Positions 43,120-52,271 of a stretch of 64,000 nt of DNA are shown here, piece after piece. Source of the stretch: CAYGOC01 sp964351495. GTDB lineage: Bacteria > Chlamydiota > Chlamydiia > Chlamydiales > SM23-39. Below the pieces are notes generated by a model that worked only from the letters and a program-made list of their open reading frames with translations, made no database searches and was not told the DNA's origin. The translations under genes were made by a program, and so were the position numbers. Position 1 is the stretch's first letter. Each line of letters begins with the position of its first letter. The DNA is taken from assembly GCA_964351495.1 (NCBI GenBank), contig CAYGOC010000004.1:1-64000 (forward strand), given 5' to 3'.

Positions 43120-44217
43120 TCAAAGAATAGGAAGAAAGAACTTTCTTTTCAAAGAAAAAGTAGTACGCATTTGTTTTCTGGAAATATTAGGATAGAACCA
43201 GAAAAAACAAAAAAAGGTAAAAAAATAAGGAAAGATAGTAGCCCAAAAGGGAGATACCACTTCATTTTCGCTTAAAATAAGCAAAAAATTGGTAATAGAT
43301 TGAAAGAGGATAAAAAAGAAAAGAGAGAGCGCATAAAAAGGAAACGTAGTTTTCTTTCTTTGGAAGCGGAGGAAAAAAGGAAATAGAGAAAAGGGGATAA
43401 GAAGTAAAATAAAAGGAGAGGCTAGCCTATGAAGTAGGTGTGTCTTTAAAAAGAAGGGGTTTTCTTCAAAAGGGCGCTCTTTTTTTTGTGTTTGTAGATA
43501 TAAAAAAGAAAGGGGCTGAAACTCTGCCGGAAGAAAAAACAGCTTTTTTGGAAGAGAAAAGGAAGGAAGAGGCATGGCTTTATAGGAGTTTTTCTTTTCT
43601 AAAAAGCCTTGGTTATTTCTTAAGAATTGATCTACATAAAAGCCTTGTTTCTTAGCCTTGGTAGAAAGGGAGGAAATGTGGTATATCTCGTGAAAATTTT
43701 TTATCCAAAAAGCATCTAAAATCTGGTGTAAATCAGGGTCATATTTTTCGAAGATTAACTTAGAGCCGTCTTCTAAAGGTAAAGTGAAGAGTCTTTTCTC
43801 TTTTTTGGATCTTTCAGAGGTGGTTTTTCCTTTAGTTTGTAAGTATTCTGCGCATTTGGGTAATCCCCATTCAAAATGGCAGATTAACAGGGCCATTAAA
43901 GTACAAGAGAGTATAAAAATAGGATAAAAAAGGGAGGCTTTGCTGCATCCTGCTATTTGTAAAGAGGCAATCTCTAGGTGATTTTTTTTCTTAGTAAGAA
44001 AAAAAACTAAAGAAAGCAACAAACTAACAGAGAAAAAAAGACTTAAATAAAGGCCAAATCGTGCTAAGTAGTAGGGAAGAAAGGAGGAGAAAGAAAACTT
44101 GGAAGCGCTAAGACTTATATCGAATAAGACAAAAAGAAGAAAAAAACAGGACAAAAAAGAGAAAAAAAGAAAAAACAGATTTTTTACCCAGATTTTTTGC
44201 CACAAAAAGAGTTTCAT
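43120..44217 (-). CDS. LPS export permease, YjgP/YjgQ (LptF/LptG) family, second of pair
   Basis: An inner-membrane permease subunit of the LptB2FG transporter, which extracts LPS from the membrane for transport to the surface. It has N-terminal helices ('LFFLFFSFLSCFFLLFVLF', 'FGLYLSLFFSVSLLLSLVFF'), a periplasmic beta-jellyroll domain (~140-250), then three C-terminal helices. The 'LEIASLQIAGCSKASLFYPI' coupling-helix region matches the family. At 365 residues it is normal. It overlaps the first lptF/G gene by 4 bases (ATGA). Which one is LptF and which LptG I cannot decide. Confidence 0.85.
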   Translation of the reverse strand: MKLFLWQKIWVKNLFFLFFSFLSCFFLLFVLFDISLSASKFSFSSFLPYYLARFGLYLSLFFSVSLLLSLVFFLTKKKNHLEIASLQIAGCSKASLFYPIFILSCTLMALLICHFEWGLPKCAEYLQTKGKTTSERSKKEKRLFTLPLEDGSKLIFEKYDPDLHQILDAFWIKNFHEIYHISSLSTKAKKQGFYVDQFLRNNQGFLEKKNSYKAMPLPSFSLPKKLFFLPAEFQPLSFLYLQTQKKERPFEENPFFLKTHLLHRLASPFILLLIPFSLFPFFLRFQRKKTTFPFYALSLFFFILFQSITNFLLILSENEVVSPFWATIFPYFFTFFCFFWFYPNISRKQMRTTFSLKRKFFLPIL

Positions 44218-45293
44218 GTAGTTCCTTTTTCAAACGAAGAGAGATTTTTTTTCCCGAAGAAAAACAAGACTAGATGAGGTAGGATAAGTAAGCTTATTGA
44301 AATAACAGGAGTTCCTTTTAAAGCTTTCGCTAAAAAATAAGAGAGAAAGAAAAACGATACAAGGGAGATCAAATAGAGGTTTTTTTTATAGGTAGTGGTT
44401 CTAGAAGAAAAAAGGCTAAAACAAAATCCTATGAAAGTAAAAGAAAGAACGGAAAAAGCAAGAGAGAGCCTTCTTGCGAACTCTTTTATAAAAAAGAGAG
44501 AACTTCCTTTTTTTTGGGAGTCCAAAAGCAACAAACGCAAGGGTAAAGAGGCTCCATTCATTCTTTCTTTGCTTGTTTTCATAAAAGAGGAGATCTCAGG
44601 AGCATAACAGGTAAGGCTTTCTTGATTTTCTAATATGATTTTATCAAATCCTTCTTTTTCTGAAGAAAAAGTAGAGACAAAAGAACACTTTTCTCCTATG
44701 AGATTTTGGTTTTCTAAAAACATCTTTTTAGAAGAAAGTAAAAAAAGTCCTCTCGTTTCCGGATTTTTAAAAACTAAAGTCATATTAGTAGCTTCTTTGC
44801 CATCATCGCTTAAAGTATAGTCTACATAGCTTTTGGGAATGCTAAGCAGTTTTTGTCTTTTTAGGAGAATCAAAGGGTTGGCTGTAGTGTTTTTCACAAT
44901 CATTTCACGCGATTTGTGTTTGCAGTAGGTAGAAAGCTCTGAACAAATATAAAAATGGGATAAAAATAAAAAAAACGCGGCTAAAAAAACAGGAGAAAAA
45001 AGAGAAAAAAGATTCATTTTACAGCAGCGAAATACGGTAATCTCAGAAGAGGCACTCAAAAAGCGAAATAAAGAAAAAGAGGCGATTAAACTCGAGATGG
45101 GGATTGCTAAAGATAGAATATGGGGCACTTGCAGCAAGATAAATAGTAGGGTGTTTTTTATACTGGAAGAAAGGGCTGAAAAGTGGGCTATATACTGCAG
45201 CTTTGTAGCCATTAAAAGGGATACAAAGCCAAAAGTGGATAGGATAAAAATGCGAAAGTATTTTTTTAAAAGATAGGAGAAAAAAAGAGGCAT
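44214..45293 (-). CDS. LPS export permease, YjgP/YjgQ (LptF/LptG) family, first of pair
   Basis: Partner permease of the preceding entry. The N-terminal helix starts 'LKKYFRIFILSTFGFVSLLM', followed by 'ILSLAIPISSLIASFSLFRF' and the coupling segment 'SASSEITVFRCCKMNLFSLF', typical of YjgP/YjgQ. A periplasmic jellyroll lies in the middle, and 'EFARRLSLAFSVLSFTFIGF' with 'LFFFGKKN' ends the protein. It has 359 residues. It is divergent from tilS across 69 bases. The two-gene order next to tilS and ftsH matches the chlamydial arrangement I recall. Confidence 0.85.
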   Translation of the reverse strand: MPLFFSYLLKKYFRIFILSTFGFVSLLMATKLQYIAHFSALSSSIKNTLLFILLQVPHILSLAIPISSLIASFSLFRFLSASSEITVFRCCKMNLFSLFSPVFLAAFFLFLSHFYICSELSTYCKHKSREMIVKNTTANPLILLKRQKLLSIPKSYVDYTLSDDGKEATNMTLVFKNPETRGLFLLSSKKMFLENQNLIGEKCSFVSTFSSEKEGFDKIILENQESLTCYAPEISSFMKTSKERMNGASLPLRLLLLDSQKKGSSLFFIKEFARRLSLAFSVLSFTFIGFCFSLFSSRTTTYKKNLYLISLVSFFFLSYFLAKALKGTPVISISLLILPHLVLFFFGKKNLSSFEKGTT

Positions 45294-45362
45294 AGAAAGC
45301 TGGTTTAAATGGGCTCAAAAAGGTTATCATTACACCTCTTTTTATTTTTGAAAATAGCGTAG

Positions 45363-46673
45363 ATGCTCTCTTTTTTTTTATACCAGTTTTTACAAAAGCA
45401 TATTTCGTATCAAAAACCTCTTTTACTTGCCTATTCTGGAGGAGGGGACTCAGAAGCACTTTTGCAGGCGCTTTTAGACTGTAAAAAAAGAAAAGATTTT
45501 TGTTTGCATGTAGCTCACGTAGATCATGGATGGAGAGAAACGAGCCATGAAGAAGCTATGATGCTTAAAAAAAAGGCACAACAAGAAGGGCTTTTTTTTC
45601 ACCTGGCAAAAAAAGAGGATAAAGAAGAGAAAAATATAGAGGCTTCTTCGAGAGATTTTCGGTATCGGTTTTTTTCTGCCTTACAAGAAAAGTATGACTA
45701 CGAAGCCGTTTTTTTAGCACACCACGCAGATGATTTAGCGGAGACAGTTTTTAAAAGAATTTTTGAAGGATCTCGCCTTTTCTACCTAGGAGGAATGAGA
45801 GAGGTTTCTCCTTTTTTGAATATGACACTGATGCGTCCTTTTCTTAGATTTTCTAAGAAAGATTTGCTGTTGTTTCTCAAAAAGAAAGAAAAGCCCTTTC
45901 TGGAAGATGAAACCAATAAAGATCCTTTTTTTCTACGAAATAGAATTAGAAATCACATCTTCCCTTTTTTAGAAAAAGAACTAGGGAAAAATATTCAGTC
46001 TTCTCTTTGTTTTTTTTCTAAACAGATAGAAGAGATGAAGGAGCATTTAGAAAAGAAACTAAGTTTTCTAAAGCAAGAAGCGGAAAAAAACACCCCTTTT
46101 GCAAAAGTTTTATTTTTAGAAAAGCTTCCCCCTCTTTCCAGGTGGGAGCTTCGGTATTTATTGGGAAGCTTTTTTGAAAAAAGCCTTAAAAGAGAAGAAG
46201 AAGAGAGGCTTTTAGAGGCATTTGATCAGAAAAAAAGTCCTTTTTTTATCAATACGCATATTGTTTGGGAGAAAAGGTATCTTTTCTGGCTTCTAGAAAA
46301 AATTCCTCCTTTAGAAGTCCTTATTACAGAGGAAGGCCTCACAGAAGGCGCCTGGAAGGTGGAGGTAAAGAGGGTAAAAAAATGGGAGAAGAGTTCTTTA
46401 AGCTGGGAAGCATTTTTGCAAGGGAGTCTTACCTTAGTGGTTCCTGAAGGAAAGTACTCCATTCAGCTTCCTTTTCCCGGGGCTTCTTGGAAGGGGAAAG
46501 CCATGAAAACATTTTGGTCCGAAAAAAAAATCCCTGTTTTCTTAAGGAAATCATTACCCGTTCTTTGTAAAGATAACGTGGTAGTAGGGGAGTTTGGATC
46601 TGGGGGATTTTCTTTTGATCCCTGCAAGCAAGCTTCTTTTTTTAAGATATCTATAAAAAGAAAACTAATCTAA
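45363..46673 (+). CDS. tilS: tRNA(Ile)-lysidine synthetase
   Basis: TilS attaches lysine to C34 of the AUA-reading tRNA-Ile. The ATP-binding PP-loop is 'LLLAYSGGGDSEALLQAL', followed by 'HVAHVDHGWRETSHEEA' and 'AVFLAHHADDLAETVFKR', which are diagnostic. 'FLRNRIRNHIFPFLE' is the tRNA-contact helix. The C-terminal substrate-binding part continues to 436 residues, a usual length. The ATG is the first in frame. ftsH lies downstream after a palindrome-bearing gap of 176 bases. Confidence 0.94.
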   Translation: MLSFFLYQFLQKHISYQKPLLLAYSGGGDSEALLQALLDCKKRKDFCLHVAHVDHGWRETSHEEAMMLKKKAQQEGLFFHLAKKEDKEEKNIEASSRDFRYRFFSALQEKYDYEAVFLAHHADDLAETVFKRIFEGSRLFYLGGMREVSPFLNMTLMRPFLRFSKKDLLLFLKKKEKPFLEDETNKDPFFLRNRIRNHIFPFLEKELGKNIQSSLCFFSKQIEEMKEHLEKKLSFLKQEAEKNTPFAKVLFLEKLPPLSRWELRYLLGSFFEKSLKREEEERLLEAFDQKKSPFFINTHIVWEKRYLFWLLEKIPPLEVLITEEGLTEGAWKVEVKRVKKWEKSSLSWEAFLQGSLTLVVPEGKYSIQLPFPGASWKGKAMKTFWSEKKIPVFLRKSLPVLCKDNVVVGEFGSGGFSFDPCKQASFFKISIKRKLI

Positions 46674-46704
46674 TCTTTAATGTTCTGTTTTATTTTATTT
46701 TTTT

Positions 46705-46740
46705 AAATAAAAGCTTTTATTTTATTAACATTTAATGTTA
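46705..46740. repeat. Two adjacent perfect palindromes between tilS and ftsH
   Basis: AAATAAAAGCTTTTATTT (46705-46722) is an 18-bp palindrome, and TAACATTTAATGTTA (46726-46740) has 7-bp arms around one base. They lie 32 bases after the tilS stop. The first could act as a weak terminator hairpin (A-U stem, then TTATT), and the second is operator-like. Neither assignment is proven. Confidence 0.45.
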
Positions 46741-46849
46741 TTAAAATATATAAGTGCTTTTTTGGCTTTTGAAGAAGGTCTGGAGTAGATCTTGATAATA
46801 TGCCATACTGAGCAGAAACGGTAGATAAACTTAACCCCTTGCTTAAGAT

Positions 46850-49573
46850 ATGAATCCAGATAATCGTAAAAAGCCCGAAAAGAAAGGTTTTCCAGGAGGA
46901 TTTTTCTTTTTAATTTTAATAGCTATGGTAGTTTTACTTACCTTTCAGTCGGCTTCTTCTGACAAGTCAGGTAGAGTCTCTTTTAGCCATCAGCTAGAGC
47001 ATCTTGTTAACTTAGACTTGATCCACCCCGAGGAGAGTAAAAAGACTTCCTTAAACGACAACCTAGTTACTTTTAGCGGTAGGTTTAAAGAACAAGAATC
47101 AGAAGAGGGGCAAGATAAGATTCGATATTTGGGTCTTCTTCAAAAAAACCATCAGCTTTCTAAGGAGAAGGACACCCTATTTGAAAGCTTAGAAAAAGGG
47201 GAAGAGGGAGCCAAGCAGTCTGCTCTTTTCTTTTTAAGAATTACCGGTTTTTCTGTTCCAAGCACGGGATATTCTGTAGTAGGCGCTATGTATAACACGG
47301 CCGATAGGTCCAATGAAATTGTACTAAAAAAGGCTCCTGATGATTTTATTTCTCTTTCTAGTATAGAGAAAGAGTATAAACAGCTTTCGAGTAGCTCTTC
47401 TACGGAAGAGCTCTCTTCTTTTGAGGGGGAGCTTGTAAATTTGGTTCGTCTTTTTCAATCACCTACTTTAGGGATAGGCAATGAGGAGATAAAAAAAGAA
47501 ATTAAAGAGCTGGAAGGAAGGCTTTCCAGTGGAAAAAATCTAAGCTCTTCTTCAGAAAAACTGTCTCTTTACGGAACTGTTTTAGCTTCTCTTTCTGATG
47601 TAGCAAAAAGGCTAGATAGGTCAGAAGAGGGGGTTAGGCTTCTAGGTTTGAGGTCGGTCCGCTCTTACGTTGAGAATATAGATCAGTATGAGACCATTTC
47701 GGAAGAGTTAAAAACAAACAGTGCTCTTTTGGCCAAAGCAAGGCAAAAAGTTACGAATGTGATTTGGTTTTTTAATAATCAAGAGCTCTCTACTACTGCT
47801 TTAGAAAAGCAGGATCCGGAGACCTATCTTCACTGGTACAGCTCTGCAATAGCTGAATGGAATAATTTTTCTAAAAACAAGGGGCTAGCCTTCAAAGCTC
47901 CCGACCAGCCAAGAAATACCGTATTAGAAAAAAGATTTAAAAGTCAGGAGCCCTCTCCCAACTACTTGGGCTACTTGTTTACCTTTCTCCCTGTTTTGAT
48001 TCTTCTTTTCTTGCTGTATTTTGTATTTTCAAGACAGATGAAAGGGGTGGGATCTGGCGCTATGAACTTTGGGAAATCTCCTGCGAAGCTGCTTACCAAA
48101 GAGGCTAATAAGGTGACCTTTAAAGATGTAGCCGGGGCAGAAGAGGCAAAGGAAGAATTAAAAGAGATCGTAGATTTTTTAAAGGATCCTTCTAAATTCA
48201 CAGCCTTAGGAGCTAGAATTCCAAAAGGAGTTTTACTCGTGGGTTCTCCGGGAACAGGAAAGACGCTTGTTGCTAAAGCAGTTGCTGGGGAAGCAAATCG
48301 TCCTTTCTTCTCCATATCCGGCTCTGATTTTGTAGAAATGTTTGTGGGTGTAGGCGCCTCTCGTATTCGAGATATGTTTGATCAAGCGAAAAAAAATGCT
48401 CCTTGCATCATTTTTATGGATGAAATAGACGCTGTAGGAAGGCATAGAGGAGCCGGAATAGGTGGGGGGCATGATGAAAGAGAGCAGACCCTAAACCAGC
48501 TTTTAGTGGAAATGGATGGGTTTGATACAAGAGAAGGGGTTATTTTAATGGCCGCTACCAATAGACCCGATATTTTAGATAAAGCTCTTTTAAGGCCGGG
48601 AAGATTTGATAGGAGAGTGGTTTTAGACCTTCCTGATGTAAAGGGGAGATTTGAGATCTTAAAGGTGCATGCAAGAAAGATTAAGATAGATGGTAAAGTG
48701 GAGCTGATGGATATTGCTAGAAATACGCCGGGGGCTTCGGGCGCTGATTTAGAAAACATTATGAATGAAGCGGCTCTTTTAGCAGCCAGAAGAGGAAAAA
48801 CATCTGTTACTCAATCTGAGGTAAAAGAAGCTTGTGATAAGGTTCGCTTTGGAAAAGAGAGAAGAAGCCTCGAGATGGATGAAGAAGAGAGGAAAAGAAC
48901 CGCTTACCATGAAGCGGGGCATGCTATAGTAGGACTTATTGTAGAAAACTCTGATCCTGTAGATAAAGTGACGATCATTCCAAGAGGAATGTCTTTAGGG
49001 GCCACCCATTTCATGCCCAAGAAAAACCGTTTAGGATATTGGAAAAAAGAGGCCTTAGATTTTTTAGCCGTCTTAATGGGAGGGAGAGCTGCGGAAGAAG
49101 TTTTTGTAAAAGATACCTCTTCCGGAGCGCAGCAGGATATTATGCAAGCCACTCATCTTGCCAGAAGTATGGTTTGCGAGTGGGGGATGAGCGATATTTT
49201 GGGGCTTGTCTCTTACGATGAAAGAAGTGAATCGGGCCAATACCTTGGTATGAAAAGCTATCAAGAAAAAGTCTACTCAGAAGAGACCGCTAAAAAAATA
49301 GACCAAGAGATCTACACCCTTTTGGAAGCAGCGCATAAGCAAGCTATAAAAATTGTAGAAGAGAACGGAGAGAAGGTAGAGCTTATGGTTTCTATGCTCA
49401 TGGAGTTTGAGACATTAGATGCAGAAGATGTAAAGGCTATCATGAATGGAAGCTGGGATACAGAAAAGAAAAGAGAGCGTCTGCAGGAAGAAAAAAGACT
49501 CTATGGAAAAACGCCCCCTCCCCCTCCTAAAATGGAGAAGGAAGGGCCTACTTTAGAACCGGGTGTTTCTTAA
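46850..49573 (+). CDS. ftsH: ATP-dependent zinc metalloprotease FtsH
   Basis: Membrane-bound AAA+ protease for quality control and for LPS/phospholipid balance (via LpxC in other bacteria). There is one helix at ~14-32, a large periplasmic domain to ~370 (far longer than in E. coli), and a second helix at ~372-392. The AAA domain has Walker A 'GSPGTGKT' near 465, Walker B 'CIIFMDEIDAVGRHRG' and the second-region 'RPGRFDRRVV'. The zinc motif is 'HEAGH' near 687. The C-terminus ends in a Pro-rich tail ('TPPPPPKME'). At 907 residues it has the chlamydial length rather than the usual ~640. It ends 3 bases before the convergent pnp end. Confidence 0.96.
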   Translation: MNPDNRKKPEKKGFPGGFFFLILIAMVVLLTFQSASSDKSGRVSFSHQLEHLVNLDLIHPEESKKTSLNDNLVTFSGRFKEQESEEGQDKIRYLGLLQKNHQLSKEKDTLFESLEKGEEGAKQSALFFLRITGFSVPSTGYSVVGAMYNTADRSNEIVLKKAPDDFISLSSIEKEYKQLSSSSSTEELSSFEGELVNLVRLFQSPTLGIGNEEIKKEIKELEGRLSSGKNLSSSSEKLSLYGTVLASLSDVAKRLDRSEEGVRLLGLRSVRSYVENIDQYETISEELKTNSALLAKARQKVTNVIWFFNNQELSTTALEKQDPETYLHWYSSAIAEWNNFSKNKGLAFKAPDQPRNTVLEKRFKSQEPSPNYLGYLFTFLPVLILLFLLYFVFSRQMKGVGSGAMNFGKSPAKLLTKEANKVTFKDVAGAEEAKEELKEIVDFLKDPSKFTALGARIPKGVLLVGSPGTGKTLVAKAVAGEANRPFFSISGSDFVEMFVGVGASRIRDMFDQAKKNAPCIIFMDEIDAVGRHRGAGIGGGHDEREQTLNQLLVEMDGFDTREGVILMAATNRPDILDKALLRPGRFDRRVVLDLPDVKGRFEILKVHARKIKIDGKVELMDIARNTPGASGADLENIMNEAALLAARRGKTSVTQSEVKEACDKVRFGKERRSLEMDEEERKRTAYHEAGHAIVGLIVENSDPVDKVTIIPRGMSLGATHFMPKKNRLGYWKKEALDFLAVLMGGRAAEEVFVKDTSSGAQQDIMQATHLARSMVCEWGMSDILGLVSYDERSESGQYLGMKSYQEKVYSEETAKKIDQEIYTLLEAAHKQAIKIVEENGEKVELMVSMLMEFETLDAEDVKAIMNGSWDTEKKRERLQEEKRLYGKTPPPPPKMEKEGPTLEPGVS

Positions 49574-49576
49574 AAC

Positions 49577-51691
49577 TTAGACTTCAGCTGGGTTGGAAAT
49601 AAGAACTTTATGACTTAACTGGATTCCTTTTTCTGTGATGTCTGTCACTTTTACTTCTAAAGGATCTCCTACTTTGTACATTTTCTTCAGTTCTTCTTCT
49701 CCTTGAATCCTAGAATGAGATATTTGCGAGATATGGCAAAGACCTTCTTTTCCCGGAAGTATCTCTACAAAAAGGCCAAAAGAGACGATAGAAGTAATTT
49801 TTCCCTTATAGACTTTCCCTTTTTCTGCCTCTGCAGTAAGTCCCAGTACAATTTCTTTAGCTCTTGCCATAGATTCAGGATTATTGGAAGCGATGCTCAC
49901 AATTCCATCATCATTGATATTAATATCCACTCCCGTTTCTTCTACAATAGCTCGGATCTGTTTTCCTCCAGGACCGATTATTATAGCGATTTTATTAGGG
50001 TTAATTTGGATTCTTTCTATCCTAGGAGCATGAGAAGAAAGATCTTTTTTCGAAGAAGAAAGGATCTTTAACATTTCTTTTAAGATATGAATTCTTCCCT
50101 CTTTTGCTTGGAAAAGAGCCTCTTTCATAATAGAATGCGTAATTCCCTCTACTTTTATATCCATTTGAAAGGCGGTAATCCCTTTCTCATCTCCGGCAAT
50201 TTTAAAATCCATATCACCTAAGGCATCTTCTACACCCAGGATGTCTGATAAAATCTCAAAGCGATTATCTTCCAAGATAAGTCCCATAGCGATTCCGGCT
50301 ACCGGTCTTTTAATTGGAATTCCTGCATCCATCATACAAAGACATCCCCCGCAAACCGAAGCCATAGAAGAAGATCCGTTTGATTCTGTAATGTTAGATT
50401 CTACTCGAATCACGTAAGGAAATTCTTCTTCTTTAGGTAGGATAGCTTCTAAAGCTCTCTCTGCAAGTTTTCCATGACCTACCTCTCGTCTTCCCGGAGG
50501 ACCCATTCTTCCTACTTCTCCTACAGAAAAAGGAGGGAAGAAATATTGTAGATAAAAACGCTCTGCGCCTTCTCCTGAAAGATTCTCAAAGCGCTGCCCC
50601 ATGGTTTCTCCTCCTAAAGTACATACAGCAATACTTTGGGTCTCTCCTCTAGTAAAAAGAGCACTTCCATGTGTTCTTGGGAAAAGAGAGTGTTTTCCGG
50701 ATATAGGGCGAATGTCTGTGGTTTTTCTGCCATCTACCCGGATCTTTTTCTCTAAGATTTGTTCTCTCATTATCTGAGCGCGAATCTTTTTGTAAGCAAG
50801 CATCACTTCTTTTGCATCATACTTCGCTTCTTCAGTAGAGGGGCTCAAACTATCTATTAGAGTCTTTTCGATTTCTGCAAGAGCTTTTTCCCTTTCTTGC
50901 TTATCTGCGATTTGAAAGGCCTTTTTTAAAAGAGCCTGGGTAAGATTTTTGGCTTCTTCCATAAGAGAAGGGGGAAGTTTTTTTAATGAGGTAGAGGCTT
51001 TTGGTTTTCCTACCTCTTTTGCAAAAGCATCAATTCCTTGGCAGATCTTCTGAATAGCTTTATGTCCTAGTTCAATCGCTTCTAAAACTTCTTCTTCCGT
51101 TAAAAAATCACAGAAACCTTCAATCATCAAAATAGCCTCTTCAGTTCCTGCTAAAACGAGGTCCAGTTCAGATGTTTTTAGTTGTTCGTCGCTAGGGTTT
51201 ACTACCCATTTATTTTCGATTCTACCTACCCTTACAGCTCCAATACTCTTTTTAAAAGGAATGTCAGAGATAGAAAGAGCACAAGAAGTTGCGCAAATAG
51301 CTAAAACATCCGGCTTGTTTGCAGGATCAAAAGAGTAGACGTAGGCTAAAAGCTGCACATCATGGTAATATCCTTCTTCAAAAAGAGGACGAATAGGACG
51401 GTCTATAAATCTACTTACCAAAATTTCTCTGGTTGTGGGTCTCCCTTCTCTTTTGATGAACCCGCCCAAAGTTTTTCCGGCAGAAGAAAATTTTTCCTGA
51501 TAGTCAACTCGAAGAGGTAAAAAATCAATTCCTTCCAAAGGTTGAGCAGAAGCGCAAGCTGTGGCTAAAATGGAGGTTTCTCCAGAGTGGAGCATGACAG
51601 AACCCCCGGCTTGGCGAGCTATAACGCCTGTTTCTAAAATAATTTCTTTATCTTCCAAAGAAATTATATGTTTATGTTGTTTTGAATGCAT
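49577..51691 (-). CDS. pnp: Polyribonucleotide nucleotidyltransferase (PNPase)
   Basis: PNPase degrades mRNA from the 3' end with phosphate. Two RNase PH domains are present; the second carries the active-site 'GDMDFKIAGDEKGITAFQMD' (first part). A KH domain ('KIAIIIGPGGKQIRAIVEET', in part) and an S1 domain ('GKITSIVSFGLFVEIL') follow. At 704 residues it is normal. The ATG at 51691 has AAGGAG 8 bases upstream, and that site can fold into a hairpin (see 51700-51718). rpsO lies 155 bases upstream, the common rpsO-pnp order. Confidence 0.97.
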   Translation of the reverse strand: MHSKQHKHIISLEDKEIILETGVIARQAGGSVMLHSGETSILATACASAQPLEGIDFLPLRVDYQEKFSSAGKTLGGFIKREGRPTTREILVSRFIDRPIRPLFEEGYYHDVQLLAYVYSFDPANKPDVLAICATSCALSISDIPFKKSIGAVRVGRIENKWVVNPSDEQLKTSELDLVLAGTEEAILMIEGFCDFLTEEEVLEAIELGHKAIQKICQGIDAFAKEVGKPKASTSLKKLPPSLMEEAKNLTQALLKKAFQIADKQEREKALAEIEKTLIDSLSPSTEEAKYDAKEVMLAYKKIRAQIMREQILEKKIRVDGRKTTDIRPISGKHSLFPRTHGSALFTRGETQSIAVCTLGGETMGQRFENLSGEGAERFYLQYFFPPFSVGEVGRMGPPGRREVGHGKLAERALEAILPKEEEFPYVIRVESNITESNGSSSMASVCGGCLCMMDAGIPIKRPVAGIAMGLILEDNRFEILSDILGVEDALGDMDFKIAGDEKGITAFQMDIKVEGITHSIMKEALFQAKEGRIHILKEMLKILSSSKKDLSSHAPRIERIQINPNKIAIIIGPGGKQIRAIVEETGVDININDDGIVSIASNNPESMARAKEIVLGLTAEAEKGKVYKGKITSIVSFGLFVEILPGKEGLCHISQISHSRIQGEEELKKMYKVGDPLEVKVTDITEKGIQLSHKVLISNPAEV

Positions 51692-51699
51692 ACGTGATT

Positions 51700-51718
51700 C
51701 TCCTTGAATTTGAAGGAG
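51700..51718 (-). promoter_or_regulatory. Hairpin that hides the pnp ribosome-binding site
   Basis: CTCCTT (51700-51705) and AAGGAG (51713-51718) are perfect inverted arms with a 7-base loop. In the mRNA the proximal arm is AAGGAG, the pnp ribosome-binding site 8 bases before the AUG. Folding would block initiation. In E. coli, pnp is autoregulated through its leader; a similar control here is inference. Confidence 0.5.
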
Positions 51719-51846
51719 CTTTTTCAGAAAAAACCCAATTGAGAAGAAATAGAAAGCAGAAAGGAACCCTTGAAAAACAAGGACTCGTCTCTGTCCTCTA
51801 TCCTATACATATGAGGTTCTGAAAGAGCCCTGTTATAAAAAATGGT

Positions 51847-52116
51847 TTACTTACGGAGCTTCAAACGAGTTAAAAGCGTTTGATATCTTTTTGTATCCGT
51901 AGAGTTTAAATAATCTAGTAGCTTTCTTCTTTGCCCTACGAGTTTTAAAAGGGCAAGCCTAGAAGCTTGATCTTTAGGAGAGAGCTTTAAATGTTCTGTA
52001 AGCTCTAAGATTCTTTCTGTTAAAATAGCAATTTGAACGTCCGCAGAGCCTGTATCTTTTTCATGCAGCTGAAATTTTTTCGTGATCTCTTCTTTGGTTC
52101 CTTTATCTAAAGACAT
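51847..52116 (-). CDS. rpsO: 30S ribosomal protein S15
   Basis: S15 binds 16S rRNA helices 20-22 and bridges to 23S rRNA. 'QLHEKDTGSADVQIAILTER' and 'HLKLSPKDQASRLALLKLVG' (first parts) with 'RRKLLDYL' are the conserved body. I chose the ATG at 52116 because GGGAG lies 10 bases before it and it gives the standard 89 residues. The ATG at 52125 sits only 1 base from GGGAG. pnp follows downstream. Confidence 0.96.
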   Translation of the reverse strand: MSLDKGTKEEITKKFQLHEKDTGSADVQIAILTERILELTEHLKLSPKDQASRLALLKLVGQRRKLLDYLNSTDTKRYQTLLTRLKLRK

Positions 52117-52271
52117 GGAAGGCATCTCCCTTTAATATTCCAAAAACAATATTCTACCGAAAAAGGGCGAATAGATCAAGCAAATCATCCTTTAAGGACT
52201 TAAAATAAAGGCGTTTCTAGACACCTTTAAAGGATTTTGGGTAGAATAACCCTAAAAATATAAGGCGTTTC

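Noticed and set aside
52208..52271. Direct repeat AAGGCGTTTC twice (52208-52217 and 52262-52271) before tadA
   Set aside because: Ten bases twice is weak evidence; one copy holds the tadA ribosome-binding region. No third copy or target site pattern was seen.
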